Notes: a model not told the origin generated them from the letters alone. DNA of 64,000 nucleotides from Pauljensenia sp902373545 (GCF_041432775.1 NZ_JAPWAG010000011.1:15883-79882), one strand, 5' to 3'. Counted from the first letter of the stretch, positions 19,761 to 29,386 are shown. A program made the numbers and translations.

Positions 19761-22700
19761 CTCTTCCTCCACACGGATAGGGCGCTGGCTGCCGCGATCA
19801 CCAGGCAGATGCCCGCACCGATGCGCCAGGGAATAATCCACCAGGCGCTGTAGGTGACAGTCAGGTGCCCGGCAGCGGGCATATCGAAGGCCTGCGCCCA
19901 GCCGTCTGCCGGTTCGACGGCGCTCAGGGCAGTTCCGTCAACGCTCGCGTACCAGCCGGAGTCGGCGCGTTCGGCGAGGACGAGCGTGCCGATCGCGTTG
20001 ACCTCGCCGTCCACGCGCAGCTGGGAGGCTCCCACGTCCGTGAAGACGCCACCGGCGGATTCGACGCGCACGCGCGAGGGCTTGACACCGCTCGGGCGCA
20101 CGCGCCACACGGTACCGCTGTTGGTCGCGCCGACCTTTTCCAGCCCGGCCGCGCGATCGAGGCCAAATGCGAGCGCCTGGGCGCCGCTGGCACCGTCGGG
20201 CACGAGGATCGTGTCGACGTCGTGGGCGGCCAGCGTCTCCACGGTCGCGTCGTCGGGGTAGACCACCAGGGTGTAGGCGGCCTGCGCGAGGGATTGCGCC
20301 GCCGGGTCGGCCACCGTTCCCTCGCTCGCACCGGAGCGGGCGCGCGCCAGAGCGAGTGCGCGCACGGTGGGTGAGGAATCGGTCAGGGTCGGTCCCGCGC
20401 CGCGCCACAGGGCCGCGTCGACAGCTCCGTTCGTGGGATCGCCGTCGAGGACCAGGACGCGCCCGGCACGTGGCGAACGCTGTGCCTGGGAGCCGACGGC
20501 GGAAATAATGGGGGTGGCCACGGGCGAAACGGTTTCACGCTGGGCGAGCGCGTAGGTCGGTGTCTCCGAGGCGTCGGCGCGGCTCGCGAAGGAGACTGCG
20601 GCGTGGGTGGCGCCCACCGCGACGAGGACACAGCAGGCGAGCACTGCCGCGGCCCGCAGGACCAGACCGCCGGAGGCATCCCACGCAGGTTGGTGGGAGT
20701 CCTCGTCGTCCTGGGCTGCGCTGCGACCCACCTGCGTGGCGGCCAGGAGGAAAGCGCCGAAGGAGAGCGAGAATGCGGGCGACGTCCACGCGTAGGCCAC
20801 GAGGGCACCGTCCAGGCCGACGCCGACGTGGGAGGCGGCCCAGCCGCACGCTGCGGCGACGAGGCCGAGGCAGACCAGGGCGATCAGGCGAAGAGAGCGG
20901 TGGCGTGCCGCCGCTACAAGCGCCAACGCGAGGACGGCGCCGCCGAGGACGCCGAAGGCGATCGCTTCGAAGCTGTCCTGTGGCGCGGCGGGCATGCCGA
21001 GCGCGGCGAACCAGGAGCTGGCCCGCGTGTACGCGTGCACTCCCCCACTCGTGGAGGCCAGGGCGACCCAGGCAGACGGGTGGGCAATGATCGAGACGTA
21101 GGTGGGCGCGAGGACGACCGCGGCGGGCATGGCCACGACGGCGCTGCGGCGGGCGCGCCACAGGAGGGCCGCCAGGCCGAGGGGCAGCGTCCACGGCGCG
21201 CAGCACGCCAGGACGAGGAGGGACAGGCCCGCACATCCGGCGTTAACCGTTCGCGGGTTGACTGGCGCGGCGGCGACGCCCGAAGCACCGGCAACCATCA
21301 GCGGCGGGGCTGCGGGCACGCAGTAGGCGGCCAGGACGGGCACCGCGAGGTGCGCCAACGCTCCGGCGAGCGAGCCGTGCGCGGCACTGAGCAACAGGGC
21401 GGGAGACAGCGCCCAGGCCAGGGAGACCAAGAAACGCACGCGCAGAGACGAGGTGAGCGAGCGTGTGGGCACCCACGCCAGGATCGCGGCCAGCGGGCTG
21501 GAAGCGACGAGCAGGGTCGTGGCGACCGCGCCAGGAGTGACGCCGAATGGGGCCACGGGAGCGCTCAGCAGCGCCATGAGGATGGTCAGCGGGTCCGCTC
21601 CCCCGGCATATCCGTCGCCGCCGGGTATCCACCCGGCCCACGCGGCGGCCCACAGTTCGGACCACGAGGAGGGCAGCGAGGTCCACGCGCCGCCGACAAT
21701 GCCGGAGGCGAAGCCCCACCATTGGATGCCCGCAATCAGCGAGGTGAGCGCGAGCAGGCCGACGGCAGTGGAGACAGAGCGGATGCGATAGGAACGCATC
21801 GACGCGAGGATGAGCGGGTCGATGCGCTCGCCGTGCTCGTCCTCCTCGCCCCCGGCCGGTTCCTTACGCAGCGAGGCAGGCGTGATTTCGAGGGCGCGCA
21901 GGGCGGATCGGGGGACCGTGCGCGACTGAGCGGAGCGGGCTCGCCCGGCCAGCAGGCGCGGCGTGGCCGCCATCAGGGAGAGCAGTGCGGCGATTTCGGG
22001 CAGGGCCAGGGCGGCCCGCCCCGTGATAAAGCGACCGAGGGCGCGGGCAGGGGTCCACACGAGCAGCCACAGTGCCAGGAAAGGAAGAACGAGGGCGGGC
22101 ACAGCCTTGCACCAGTTGTACATCTGGGCGTAGCGGCGCCGACGGAAGGACTTCGCCTGCGCGGCGACCAGGCGAGCCACGGCCTCGGGGTCCTCGTGAT
22201 CCTGTGACAGGAACGAGGCCTCGGTCGGGTCGATCCCGGGAGTCATCGAGGAACGGGCATGGCGAACGCGTGCGCGGGGGGCCACGATGACGCGGTAGCC
22301 GGCCAGGTGGAGGCGCCGACCCATGTCCAGGCCATCGCCGAAGGGTCCGAGGGCGGGATCGAATCCGCCAATGGTCTCGTATGCCTCTGCGCGGAGGAGC
22401 ATGCCGGCGGTACCGACGCCCAGGACGTCAGTCGTGCCGTCGTACTGGCCCTGGTCGATTTCATCGTCGCCGATCCGCTCGAGGCGGCGTGCGCTCGAGG
22501 TCGCGAAGATACCGAGTTCGAGCAGGCGTGTCCCGTCCCAGCTGATCTGTTTCGCGCCGACGGCCCCGACGGTCTTGCCCACGACCGCGGCCTGGACAAG
22601 CTGGCTCAGGCACTCGGCCTCGGGTGCTGAGTCGTCGTGCAGGATCCACCACCACGGCGCGGAGGCGAACGCTGCGCCCTGCGCGTGCGCGCGACGGATG

Positions 22701-22921
22701 GCGCCGCCGAGGGTGCGTGCGCGGCCCACGCGCACAAGTTCTGCACCCTGAGGCACGAGGTCAGCGGGGAACGGTGTGACATGACGCCCTGCAACGTCGA
22801 TGATGGTCAACGAATCCGGGGCCACCGATTGATTCTCGATGGCCCGTAAAACGGACTGGGTGAGCGGCGCATCCCCCTTCGTGACAAGGATGGCGCCGAC
22901 GGCGCGAGTAGCGGGACTCAA
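19757..22921 (-). CDS. GT2 glycosyltransferase fused to a large membrane domain
   Basis: The 1054-residue protein begins with a GT2 domain (about 1-260): GAILVTKGDAPLTQSVL, a WWWILHDDSAPEAECL DxD-like site, GVGTAGMLLRAEAYETIGGFDP and GDGLDMGRRLHLAGYRV. Residues about 270-740 hold a dozen or more hydrophobic helices, and the remaining C-terminal part (about 770-1030) looks extracytoplasmic, with a final membrane helix (IPWRIGAGICLVIAAASALSVW). Such fusions probably extend a lipid-linked glycan at the membrane. The start is TTG, overlapping the whiB stop as TTGA; no good alternative start is visible. Confidence 0.85.
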   Translation of the reverse strand: MSPATRAVGAILVTKGDAPLTQSVLRAIENQSVAPDSLTIIDVAGRHVTPFPADLVPQGAELVRVGRARTLGGAIRRAHAQGAAFASAPWWWILHDDSAPEAECLSQLVQAAVVGKTVGAVGAKQISWDGTRLLELGIFATSSARRLERIGDDEIDQGQYDGTTDVLGVGTAGMLLRAEAYETIGGFDPALGPFGDGLDMGRRLHLAGYRVIVAPRARVRHARSSMTPGIDPTEASFLSQDHEDPEAVARLVAAQAKSFRRRRYAQMYNWCKAVPALVLPFLALWLLVWTPARALGRFITGRAALALPEIAALLSLMAATPRLLAGRARSAQSRTVPRSALRALEITPASLRKEPAGGEEDEHGERIDPLILASMRSYRIRSVSTAVGLLALTSLIAGIQWWGFASGIVGGAWTSLPSSWSELWAAAWAGWIPGGDGYAGGADPLTILMALLSAPVAPFGVTPGAVATTLLVASSPLAAILAWVPTRSLTSSLRVRFLVSLAWALSPALLLSAAHGSLAGALAHLAVPVLAAYCVPAAPPLMVAGASGVAAAPVNPRTVNAGCAGLSLLVLACCAPWTLPLGLAALLWRARRSAVVAMPAAVVLAPTYVSIIAHPSAWVALASTSGGVHAYTRASSWFAALGMPAAPQDSFEAIAFGVLGGAVLALALVAAARHRSLRLIALVCLGLVAAACGWAASHVGVGLDGALVAYAWTSPAFSLSFGAFLLAATQVGRSAAQDDEDSHQPAWDASGGLVLRAAAVLACCVLVAVGATHAAVSFASRADASETPTYALAQRETVSPVATPIISAVGSQAQRSPRAGRVLVLDGDPTNGAVDAALWRGAGPTLTDSSPTVRALALARARSGASEGTVADPAAQSLAQAAYTLVVYPDDATVETLAAHDVDTILVPDGASGAQALAFGLDRAAGLEKVGATNSGTVWRVRPSGVKPSRVRVESAGGVFTDVGASQLRVDGEVNAIGTLVLAERADSGWYASVDGTALSAVEPADGWAQAFDMPAAGHLTVTYSAWWIIPWRIGAGICLVIAAASALSVWRKR

Positions 22922-23214
22922 CCGGCCATACGGCGCAAGCGCCGCCTCTCGCGCTCCGACATGCCACCCCAGATGCCGAAACGCTCATCGTTCGCGAGCG
23001 CGTACTCGAGGCAGTCTTCGCGAACCTGGCAGGCCTGACAAACAGCCTTGGCCTCGCGAGTGGAGCCGCCCTTTTCGGGGAAGAAAGCTTCGGGATCCGT
23101 CTGCGCGCACAGCGCATGCTGCTGCCACGCAAGGGGGCCGTCAACGCGGGCGTACAGCGCCGCATCGGCGTCCTCGGACCACTCGAGGGGTCCGTCACCG
23201 AAGATGTTCCACAT
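22918..23214 (-). CDS. whiB: WhiB-family Fe-S transcription factor (WhiB2/WhmD-like)
   Basis: The 98-residue protein has the four cluster-binding cysteines at 36, 59, 62 and 68 (LCAQTD, VCQACQ, DCLEY), the GIWGG turn and a basic C-terminal helix (RERRRLRRM). It is closest in layout to WhiB2/WhmD, which control division and septation genes. The position between the glycosyltransferase/DUF5719 pair and TIGR03089 is the conserved one for that subgroup. A good sigma-70-type promoter lies upstream and TAAGGAG lies seven bases before the ATG. Confidence 0.96.
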   Translation of the reverse strand: MWNIFGDGPLEWSEDADAALYARVDGPLAWQQHALCAQTDPEAFFPEKGGSTREAKAVCQACQVREDCLEYALANDERFGIWGGMSERERRRLRRMAG

Positions 23215-23250
23215 GCGGAGACTCCTTATAACGAATCGATCAATACGAGA

Positions 23251-23279
23251 ATTACACGCGTGTCATTGCAGGAAGTCAA
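23251..23279 (-). promoter_or_regulatory. whiB promoter
   Basis: On the minus strand TTGACT (plus 23274-23279) and TGTAAT (plus 23251-23256) are separated by exactly 17 bp, 37 bp upstream of the whiB start codon. This is the best -35/-10 match noticed in the window. Confidence 0.7.
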
Positions 23280-23391
23280 GCGGTTTCGCGTTATTGAGAC
23301 CTTAAGATTAGCACCTGACCCGCCGGTAGATCCTTGCACTTTTGTAAGGCCTTCACAGTTACCCGATACTTAGAACGCCTGGGACCTTCGA

Positions 23392-23397
23392 TATACT
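23392..23397 (+). promoter_or_regulatory. -10 box for leaderless TIGR03089 gene
   Basis: TATACT ends 7 bases before the ATG at 23405, with only CTCAACC between. No ribosome-binding site is present. Confidence 0.6.
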
Positions 23398-23404
23398 CTC
23401 AACC

Positions 23405-24136
23405 ATGAGCAATTTTCCCGACAATAATGTGACCAGGCTCTCTTCGCTCATCGGCGTGGTTAACGGATGGTCAGGACCCGCTCTGACCCAGTATGGTAAA
23501 GAGCGCGTTGAGCTGGGCGGCCCCGTGGTCAGCAAATGGCTCTCAAAGGTAGCTAATTACTTGACAACCGAGCTCGCCGCGGACCTTTTCGGCGCGGGCG
23601 AACCGACACCGACGCGCATCTACACGACTCTTCAGCCATGGCAGGATGCCCTCTGGCAGATCGCCGCGCGCGCAATGGGCTGGGAGCTCCTCGACACGCG
23701 CCGACCGCTGCCCGGCGACCTCCTGGTCACAAACACCGTGGACTCCGAGGCGAGAGCCGCCCTCGAGGCGGGAGCGCACGTCCTGGCCCAGTCCCCCACC
23801 TACCTGTCCGTCGCGTGGGACGGCGAGCTCGGCGGGGCCGTCGACGCCCTGGCGGAAATCGCGATGCAGCCCGACTCCCTCATCATCGACACACCCGACC
23901 TGCTCGCCGATGCCCGTGACGAGGCCCTGGCTGGCCTGCGCGCGCCCGCGAACCTCAGCGGAGGTCGCGTCGCACTGCTGTGGGAGGGACGCACGGGTGC
24001 CGGGCAGGTGCTCGATCAGTGGATGGCGGGACGCTCCGTGGTGCTCATCGACCCCACGCAGGTCTCGCCGGAGATGCTTGCGCAGATTGTGACCACCGAG
24101 GCCGTGGACGCGGGGCTGGCCCGCTACGCCCGCTAG
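23405..24136 (+). CDS. TIGR03089 family protein
   Basis: The 243-residue protein matches TIGR03089, an actinobacterial family resembling a truncated, non-catalytic N-terminal part of AMP-forming ligases. Typical segments are TRIYTTLQPWQDALWQIAARAMGWEL, GDLLVTNTVDSEARAALEAGAHVLA and SVAWDGELGGAVDALAEIAMQPD. The ATP-binding P-loop of real adenylate-forming enzymes is not seen. Function is unknown. It is transcribed away from whiB and ends convergently 19 bp from a glycosyltransferase gene. Confidence 0.9.
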   Translation: MSNFPDNNVTRLSSLIGVVNGWSGPALTQYGKERVELGGPVVSKWLSKVANYLTTELAADLFGAGEPTPTRIYTTLQPWQDALWQIAARAMGWELLDTRRPLPGDLLVTNTVDSEARAALEAGAHVLAQSPTYLSVAWDGELGGAVDALAEIAMQPDSLIIDTPDLLADARDEALAGLRAPANLSGGRVALLWEGRTGAGQVLDQWMAGRSVVLIDPTQVSPEMLAQIVTTEAVDAGLARYAR

Positions 24137-24155
24137 CGGGGGGCAGCCCCGGCGC

Positions 24156-25130
24156 TTACCAGACGCGCAAGAATCTGGCGGCCGCGAGCTTGATGCCCTC
24201 GAGGCGGTCGCGCCGGATCTGGCGGTAGCGCAGGGCGAAACGCAGGCGCGCCCACTGACTGTCAGCTTCGAGTTCGCGCAGGATCTGCGCGAGCTCGATG
24301 CGACGCGGGGCGTCAAAGGCACCGACCTGCAGAGCGGCGCGTCCCGTCAGGATGAACTGGTTGCGGTAGAAGCCGTTGCGCAGCTTCTCCATGCGCGCAT
24401 CGCGCGCGCCGGACCCGGAGTTGGCTCCCTGGACGTTGCCCCCGTGCTGGCGGTATTCCAGGGTCGGTTCCTCGCCGATGACCCAGGTCAGACCAATCGC
24501 GCGCGCGAGGGCGTACACGTACCAGTCGTGCACGCCGATGCGCGAGTAGTCCAAACGGTTGATGACCTCCACGAGGGCGCTGTGCGCTTGGGGAGAAAAG
24601 ACGTACGTCGAGCCGGGACCGGCGGCCTCGAAGAGGAAATCCCAGTCGCGCATCGGCTGCGACTTACGAATGAGGTGGCGCTCCCCCACACCGCCACCGG
24701 GCAGGGACTCGAAGGACGTCACGTTGGAGGACACAACATCCGCCCCCGTCGAGTCCATCAGGGCCAGCTGTGACTCCAGCTTGTCCGTGTGCCACACGTC
24801 GTCCTGATCCGTAAAGGCCACGTAGGAGCCGTCGGGAACGTGCGTCGTGAACAGGTGCAGGAAATTACCCGTCACCCCGGGTTGACCGTCGCGCTGGGGC
24901 AGCACGGTGATGCGCGGATCGGACGCGGCGCGCTCCTCAAGGTGGGAGCGGGTCCCGTCGCTCGACGCGTCATCGGAGACGACGAGGCGGACGTCCACGC
25001 CCACCTGGGCGAGCACGGAGTCCACCTGCTCGTCGAGCCACGCCCCGGCCTCGGCCATCCCGTTATAGGTGGCCATGAGGACGGTGACGCGGGGACGAGG
25101 CCTCCCGTCGTCTCGGGTCACGTTGCCCAA
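24156..25130 (-). CDS. GT2 family glycosyltransferase (probable rhamnosyltransferase)
   Basis: The 324-residue protein has a single GT-A domain: VTVLMATYNGMAEAGAWLDEQVDSVLAQ, VSDDASSDGTR and FTDQDDVWH (metal-binding acidic motif), with a C-terminal helical part. It resembles RfbF/RgpB-type glycosyltransferases that build rhamnose polymers. It lies 4 bases after rmlB, so it is part of the same transcript. The start is uncertain: TTG 25130 has GAGGGG ten bases upstream (inside rmlB), while GTG 25121 has only GGG. A C-terminal basic helix suggests membrane association. Confidence 0.85.
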   Translation of the reverse strand: MGNVTRDDGRPRPRVTVLMATYNGMAEAGAWLDEQVDSVLAQVGVDVRLVVSDDASSDGTRSHLEERAASDPRITVLPQRDGQPGVTGNFLHLFTTHVPDGSYVAFTDQDDVWHTDKLESQLALMDSTGADVVSSNVTSFESLPGGGVGERHLIRKSQPMRDWDFLFEAAGPGSTYVFSPQAHSALVEVINRLDYSRIGVHDWYVYALARAIGLTWVIGEEPTLEYRQHGGNVQGANSGSGARDARMEKLRNGFYRNQFILTGRAALQVGAFDAPRRIELAQILRELEADSQWARLRFALRYRQIRRDRLEGIKLAAARFLRVW

Positions 25131-25134
25131 GGGA

Positions 25135-26142
25135 TCAGTGCCCCTCGGCAGCGTACTTGGCCTCGACGGCCTCCTTCAGCGGGGCCCACCAGGCCTCGTT
25201 CTCGGTGTACCAGGCAATTGTGTCGGCCAGGCCGTCGCGGAAGTTCGTGAACTGCGGCTGCCAGCCCAGCTCGGTGACGAGCTTGGAGTTGTCGATCGCG
25301 TAGCGCAGGTCGTGGCCCGGGCGGTCGTTGACGTGATCGAAATCGTCGGGGGCAAAGCCCATCAGCTCGTTGAGGATGGCCACGACGTCGCGGTTGTTGG
25401 TCTCGCCGTCCGCGCCGATCAGGTAGGTCTCGCCGATGCGGCCCTTCATGAGGATGTCCCACACGGCCGTATTGTGGTCGCGCACGTGGATCCAGTCGCG
25501 AACGTTCAGGCCGTCGCCGTACAGGCGCGGACGCACGCCGCGCAGGCGGTTCGTGATCATGCGCGGGATGAACTTCTCGATGTGCTGGTAGGGGCCGTAG
25601 TTGTTCGAGCAGTTCGAGATCGTGGCCTCCACGCCAAAGGAACGCACCCAGGCGCGCACCAGCAGGTCCGAACCCGCCTTGGAGGAGGAGTAGGGCGAGG
25701 AGGGGTTGTAGGGCGTGGTGGGCGTGAACTTCGCGGGATCGTCCAGCTCCAGGTCGCCGTACACCTCGTCGGTGGAGATGTGGTGGAAGCGCACCTTGTG
25801 GCGGCGCACGGCCTCCAGCAGGGTGAAGGTGCCCACCAGGTTCGTCTGGATGAAAGGCGAGGGGTCCAGCAGCGAGTTGTCGTTGTGGGACTCCGCGGCG
25901 AAGTGGACGACCGCATCGGCCCCGGCCACGACGCCGTCGACCAGATCGGCGTCGGCGATGTCGCCCTCGACAACGGTCAGGCGCGACGCCAGCTCGGCGG
26001 GAACGTCGGTCAGGGACGCGCGGTTGCCCGCGTATGTGAACTTGTCCAGGACGACGACGTCGACGTCCGGGTGGTCCTCGAGGAGCGTATGAACGAAATT
26101 CGCTCCGATAAAGCCGGCGCCGCCGGTCACGACGATCTTCAT
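25135..26142 (-). CDS. rmlB: dTDP-glucose 4,6-dehydratase
   Basis: RmlB carries out the second step of dTDP-L-rhamnose synthesis. The 335-residue protein has the NAD-binding GGAGFIGANF at the N terminus, the catalytic STDEVYGDLE segment and the YSSSKAGSD (YxxxK) motif; its length is normal. ATG 26142 has AAGGAG seven bases upstream; an upstream in-frame extension to 26331 would run into the Wzt gene and is not supported. The partner genes rmlA, rmlC and rmlD are not in the window, so they must lie elsewhere. Confidence 0.96.
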   Translation of the reverse strand: MKIVVTGGAGFIGANFVHTLLEDHPDVDVVVLDKFTYAGNRASLTDVPAELASRLTVVEGDIADADLVDGVVAGADAVVHFAAESHNDNSLLDPSPFIQTNLVGTFTLLEAVRRHKVRFHHISTDEVYGDLELDDPAKFTPTTPYNPSSPYSSSKAGSDLLVRAWVRSFGVEATISNCSNNYGPYQHIEKFIPRMITNRLRGVRPRLYGDGLNVRDWIHVRDHNTAVWDILMKGRIGETYLIGADGETNNRDVVAILNELMGFAPDDFDHVNDRPGHDLRYAIDNSKLVTELGWQPQFTNFRDGLADTIAWYTENEAWWAPLKEAVEAKYAAEGH

Positions 26143-26275
26143 GGGTTTTCTCCTTTGCGCGCCCGAGGGGCGTGTCGGGTTGTGTTGTCGAGTGCGATCG
26201 ACTCTGCCACCATTATGCCGTACGTCAGCACGGTCATAAACGCGGGGCAGGTCGCAGGTTGGCGCAGGCGCCGCG

Positions 26276-27451
26276 TTAGGACTCGACGGCGATGGACGAA
26301 TCCAGCGCCACGGGTCCCGAGCCGATTCCATTTCCTTGAACGACGAGGTCCCAGGCGCCGTCGCGCTGAGCGAAGGGCTGCCCGCCGGCGTCGTCGATGG
26401 ACACGTTCATCCGATACATGCCCTCGCCCAGGGTGAGGGTCGGCACGGTGATGATCACCGTCGCGTCGCCCTCAATGGCGGGCAGGGTCGCACCGGAGTT
26501 ACGCGAGTTGTAGTAGTGCAGCTTCTGACCCAGGTTGGTATCCAGCGAGAAGGCGGTCACCCAGTCTTCAATGCGCTTGGAGGCGGTCAGGTCCATGCGG
26601 ATGCAGATCGTGTCGCCGGTGTGCGCCACGCGGATGGGCTCGCCGCCCTGGTCCGTCATGGAAATGTCGCGGATCGTGATGAAGCCGGTTTCCTCGGTGT
26701 GCACGGGGGCGGCCAGCGCGTCGCGCTGGAATCCCTCACGCAGGATGCGCACCGCATCCGAGGTCGAGCCGTCGAAGACGAGCTTGCCGTGGTCCAGGAC
26801 GACGCCGCGCGTACACACGGACTCGACCTGCTCGGCGGAGTGGGACACGAGGACGATGGCACGTCCCTCGGTCTGGAAGGAATGGATCTTGTCCATGCAC
26901 TTGCGCTGGAAGGGCTCGTCACCCACCGCGAGGACCTCATCGACGAGGAGGACGTCGGGGTCGGAGTGGACGGCGACCGCGAAGGCGAGGCGCACGTACA
27001 TGCCCGAGGAGTAGAACTTCACCTGGGTGTCGATGAACTGTTCGATGCCGGAGAAGGCGACGATGTCGTCGAAGGCGGCTTCGGTTTCCGCGCGCGTCAT
27101 GCCCAGGATCGAGGCGTTGAGGAACACGTTTTCGCGTCCCGTCAGGTCCTGGTGGAAACCCGCGCCGAGCTCGAGGAGCGCGGCCATGCGCCCGCGGGTG
27201 GTCACGCGGCCGCTGGTCGGGCGGATGATGGAGCCCATGATCTTGAGCAGGGTGGACTTGCCGGAGCCGTTGTGGCCCATGAGGCCAACGGACTCATTGA
27301 GGCGCACGTCCACGCTCACGTTGTCGAGGGCGTGGAACTCCTCCACCCGCGCGCGCGAGGAGTGCAGCACGCGGTCCTTAACCGAGGTGTCCCGGTGAAG
27401 TTTGAAGACCTTGGAAACGTCCTGAACGCGGACGACTTCAGGCATTGACAT
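26276..27451 (-). CDS. wzt: Polysaccharide ABC exporter ATPase with Wzt-type C-terminal domain
   Basis: The 391-residue protein combines an ABC ATPase (about 1-250) with a C-terminal beta-sandwich (about 255-390). Walker A is GHNGSGKST, the signature is SSGMYVRLAFAVA, and Walker B is LLVDEVLAVGD. The C-terminal half (FITIRDISMTDQGGEPI ... LGEGMYRMNVSIDDA) matches Wzt-C, which binds the capped end of a finished glycan before export. This points to synthesis on a lipid carrier at the inner face followed by ABC export. ATG 27451 overlaps the permease stop by one base (TAATG) with AGGAG upstream. Confidence 0.94.
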   Translation of the reverse strand: MSMPEVVRVQDVSKVFKLHRDTSVKDRVLHSSRARVEEFHALDNVSVDVRLNESVGLMGHNGSGKSTLLKIMGSIIRPTSGRVTTRGRMAALLELGAGFHQDLTGRENVFLNASILGMTRAETEAAFDDIVAFSGIEQFIDTQVKFYSSGMYVRLAFAVAVHSDPDVLLVDEVLAVGDEPFQRKCMDKIHSFQTEGRAIVLVSHSAEQVESVCTRGVVLDHGKLVFDGSTSDAVRILREGFQRDALAAPVHTEETGFITIRDISMTDQGGEPIRVAHTGDTICIRMDLTASKRIEDWVTAFSLDTNLGQKLHYYNSRNSGATLPAIEGDATVIITVPTLTLGEGMYRMNVSIDDAGGQPFAQRDGAWDLVVQGNGIGSGPVALDSSIAVES

Positions 27452-28386
27452 TACAGCTCCTGAGCAAAGTTGCCTTCGAGGCGAGCGAAGACACGGTGCG
27501 CCCCGAAGATCAGGACGACGCCAACAAGCGCCGCGAGGACCAGGCGGATCATGAGGTGCGAGGGGTAGGGCTGGTCGACGCCAGCCGCCCACAGCGACTT
27601 CTGGAATCCGAGGATCGCTAAGGTCACGGGATTGGACAGGTAGATCTCGTGCGCGATCGGGTAGTTCGTCTCAAGAGCCTTTTGCACGTAGCTGTAGGAG
27701 TAGACGATCGGCGAGGCCCAGAACGCCAGGAAGGTGATGACCTCGATGAGGTGCTGGATGTCGCGCATGTAGACGTTGAGCGCGGACAGGAGCAGCCCGA
27801 ACAGGGTCGCGTAGACGACCAACACGATGAGAGCAAAGGGCAGGTAGGCCAGCTGCGCCACCGATGGGAGAGAGCCCGTCACAACAATCGCGCCCAGCAG
27901 GATGGCCAGCTGAATCGCGGAGTTGACGGCGGATGTTCCCAGCGTCGAAAGCGGGAAAATCTCGCGTGGCAGGTAGACCTTTTTCACCAGGCCGGAGTTG
28001 GCGACGATTGATCCCGTTCCGCCGGTGACTGCCTCGAGGAAGAAGCCCCAGGCCGTCAGGCCGGTGAACACGAAGATCGCGAAGGACGGGATGCCCCTCG
28101 CCGCGCCCAGGAACTGGCCGATGACGATGAAGTAGATGAGGAGCTGCGACAGGGGCTTGAACAGCGACCAGACGAAGCCGAGGTTCGAGTCCTTGTAGCG
28201 GGCCTTGAGCTCGCGGTTGATGAGCAGGCGCAGCAGTTCTCGACGGTTCCAGACGTCGACGAACGCACGCTTCGTGCCCGCCACCAGACCGCTCTTGTCA
28301 CCCAGCTCTCGCAGGGGTTGGGCCTCGATGCGCTCAACACGCAGTGCGAGCGAGGACCCGGGGGAAGGGGTCGTTGATTCAGTCAT
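27451..28386 (-). CDS. wzm: Polysaccharide ABC exporter permease
   Basis: The 311-residue protein is an ABC-2 type permease with about six membrane helices. The cytoplasmic N terminus carries RELLRLLINRELKARYKDSNLGFVWSLFKPL, a hallmark of Wzm/TagG-like O-polysaccharide or teichoic acid exporters. It forms the membrane channel for the ATPase encoded immediately downstream. It is the likely partner for export of the rhamnose-containing glycan made by this cluster. Confidence 0.94.
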   Translation of the reverse strand: MTESTTPSPGSSLALRVERIEAQPLRELGDKSGLVAGTKRAFVDVWNRRELLRLLINRELKARYKDSNLGFVWSLFKPLSQLLIYFIVIGQFLGAARGIPSFAIFVFTGLTAWGFFLEAVTGGTGSIVANSGLVKKVYLPREIFPLSTLGTSAVNSAIQLAILLGAIVVTGSLPSVAQLAYLPFALIVLVVYATLFGLLLSALNVYMRDIQHLIEVITFLAFWASPIVYSYSYVQKALETNYPIAHEIYLSNPVTLAILGFQKSLWAAGVDQPYPSHLMIRLVLAALVGVVLIFGAHRVFARLEGNFAQEL

Positions 28387-28417
28387 ACCAACTCACTATA
28401 TCTGACCGTCTGGTCCC

Positions 28418-29386
28418 TTACTGACCATAGCGCTTGAGCGGGGAGCGAACACCTCGGCGCACGCCCCTCCACTTCTGCACGTGGTAGGCAGGATTGAGGA
28501 AGAAACCGCTGATCTTGCGGCGCTTACCCACCTCGCGGTCACGGGCCAGGCGCAGGGCGTCCTTGAGGATACCCGTCGTGACCATGCGGACGACCGTCGG
28601 AATCGAGGGCATGGCGACGTCGATGCCGACCTCGCGCAGGCCCTGGGTCTCCTCGAACATGCGGTCGTCGTACTCGGAGACGGTCATCTCGTTGGAGTGC
28701 AGGACGGCGGCGCGCGGTGCATAGGCCTTGATGTATCCGGCCGCGATGACGTCGCGGCCCAGGAGCTGGTCCTCGGCGTAGGAGACGTCACGGTAGGGAA
28801 CCTCGCCGGTGAGAATGTCCTTGCGGGCGGCGGAGTTCACGTCGGAGTAGAAGGTGACGGCGTTGCGCACGCCCTCGTCCTGGATGAAGTCGTCCTCGTA
28901 GAACAGGGTGGTGCCAAAGCCCGGGCCGAAGCCGTTGAAGACGCCCTTGATCTCGTAGCGCAGCAGCGGGAAGGCGTCCGGGCGCGGGATCTGGGCGCCC
29001 ATGACGGCGACGATGCGGTCGGAGATCGCAAACGGCGCGGTGATCTCGTGGAGCCACCTGTCCGAGGCCGGGGTGGCGTCGTGCGTCAGGTAGGCGACGA
29101 TGCGGCCCTTGGCCAGGTGCGCGCCGAGGTTACGGGTCTTGCCGTGCCCGAACTCGCTGTTGGGGATCTGCACCAGGCGCACGGACGGGTACTTCGCGAT
29201 GAGGTCGAGCGTGGAGTCGGTCGAGCCGGAGTCGATGACGAGGATCTCGTAGGTGCCGTCGAAACGCTGGGCGGTCAGCGAGGCGAGGATCTCGTCGATA
29301 TGCTGCTCGCCGTTGTAGGTCAGAATGACGACGCTGGCGTCCAGCGAGGCGTCCTTCGCGTCCACGTAGTCCGATTTAGTAACCAT
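28418..29386 (-). CDS. GT2 glycosyltransferase (rhamnosyltransferase-like)
   Basis: The 322-residue protein has ASVVILTYNGEQHIDEIL, LVIDSGSTDSTLDL, GHGKTRNLGAHLAKG and YLTHDATP. The GKTRNLG and T(H/Q)DA motifs are typical of GT2 rhamnosyltransferases. A helical C terminus with FLNPAYHVQKWRG follows. Its start overlaps the end of the epimerase gene by 11 bases, so the two are translationally coupled within the minus-strand cluster. Confidence 0.88.
   Translation of the reverse strand: MVTKSDYVDAKDASLDASVVILTYNGEQHIDEILASLTAQRFDGTYEILVIDSGSTDSTLDLIAKYPSVRLVQIPNSEFGHGKTRNLGAHLAKGRIVAYLTHDATPASDRWLHEITAPFAISDRIVAVMGAQIPRPDAFPLLRYEIKGVFNGFGPGFGTTLFYEDDFIQDEGVRNAVTFYSDVNSAARKDILTGEVPYRDVSYAEDQLLGRDVIAAGYIKAYAPRAAVLHSNEMTVSEYDDRMFEETQGLREVGIDVAMPSIPTVVRMVTTGILKDALRLARDREVGKRRKISGFFLNPAYHVQKWRGVRRGVRSPLKRYGQ

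Noticed and set aside
20603..22207. A 534-codon plus-strand open frame opposite the GT2 fusion gene
   Set aside because: Low-complexity Gly/Arg/Gln product, antisense to conserved GT2 motifs.
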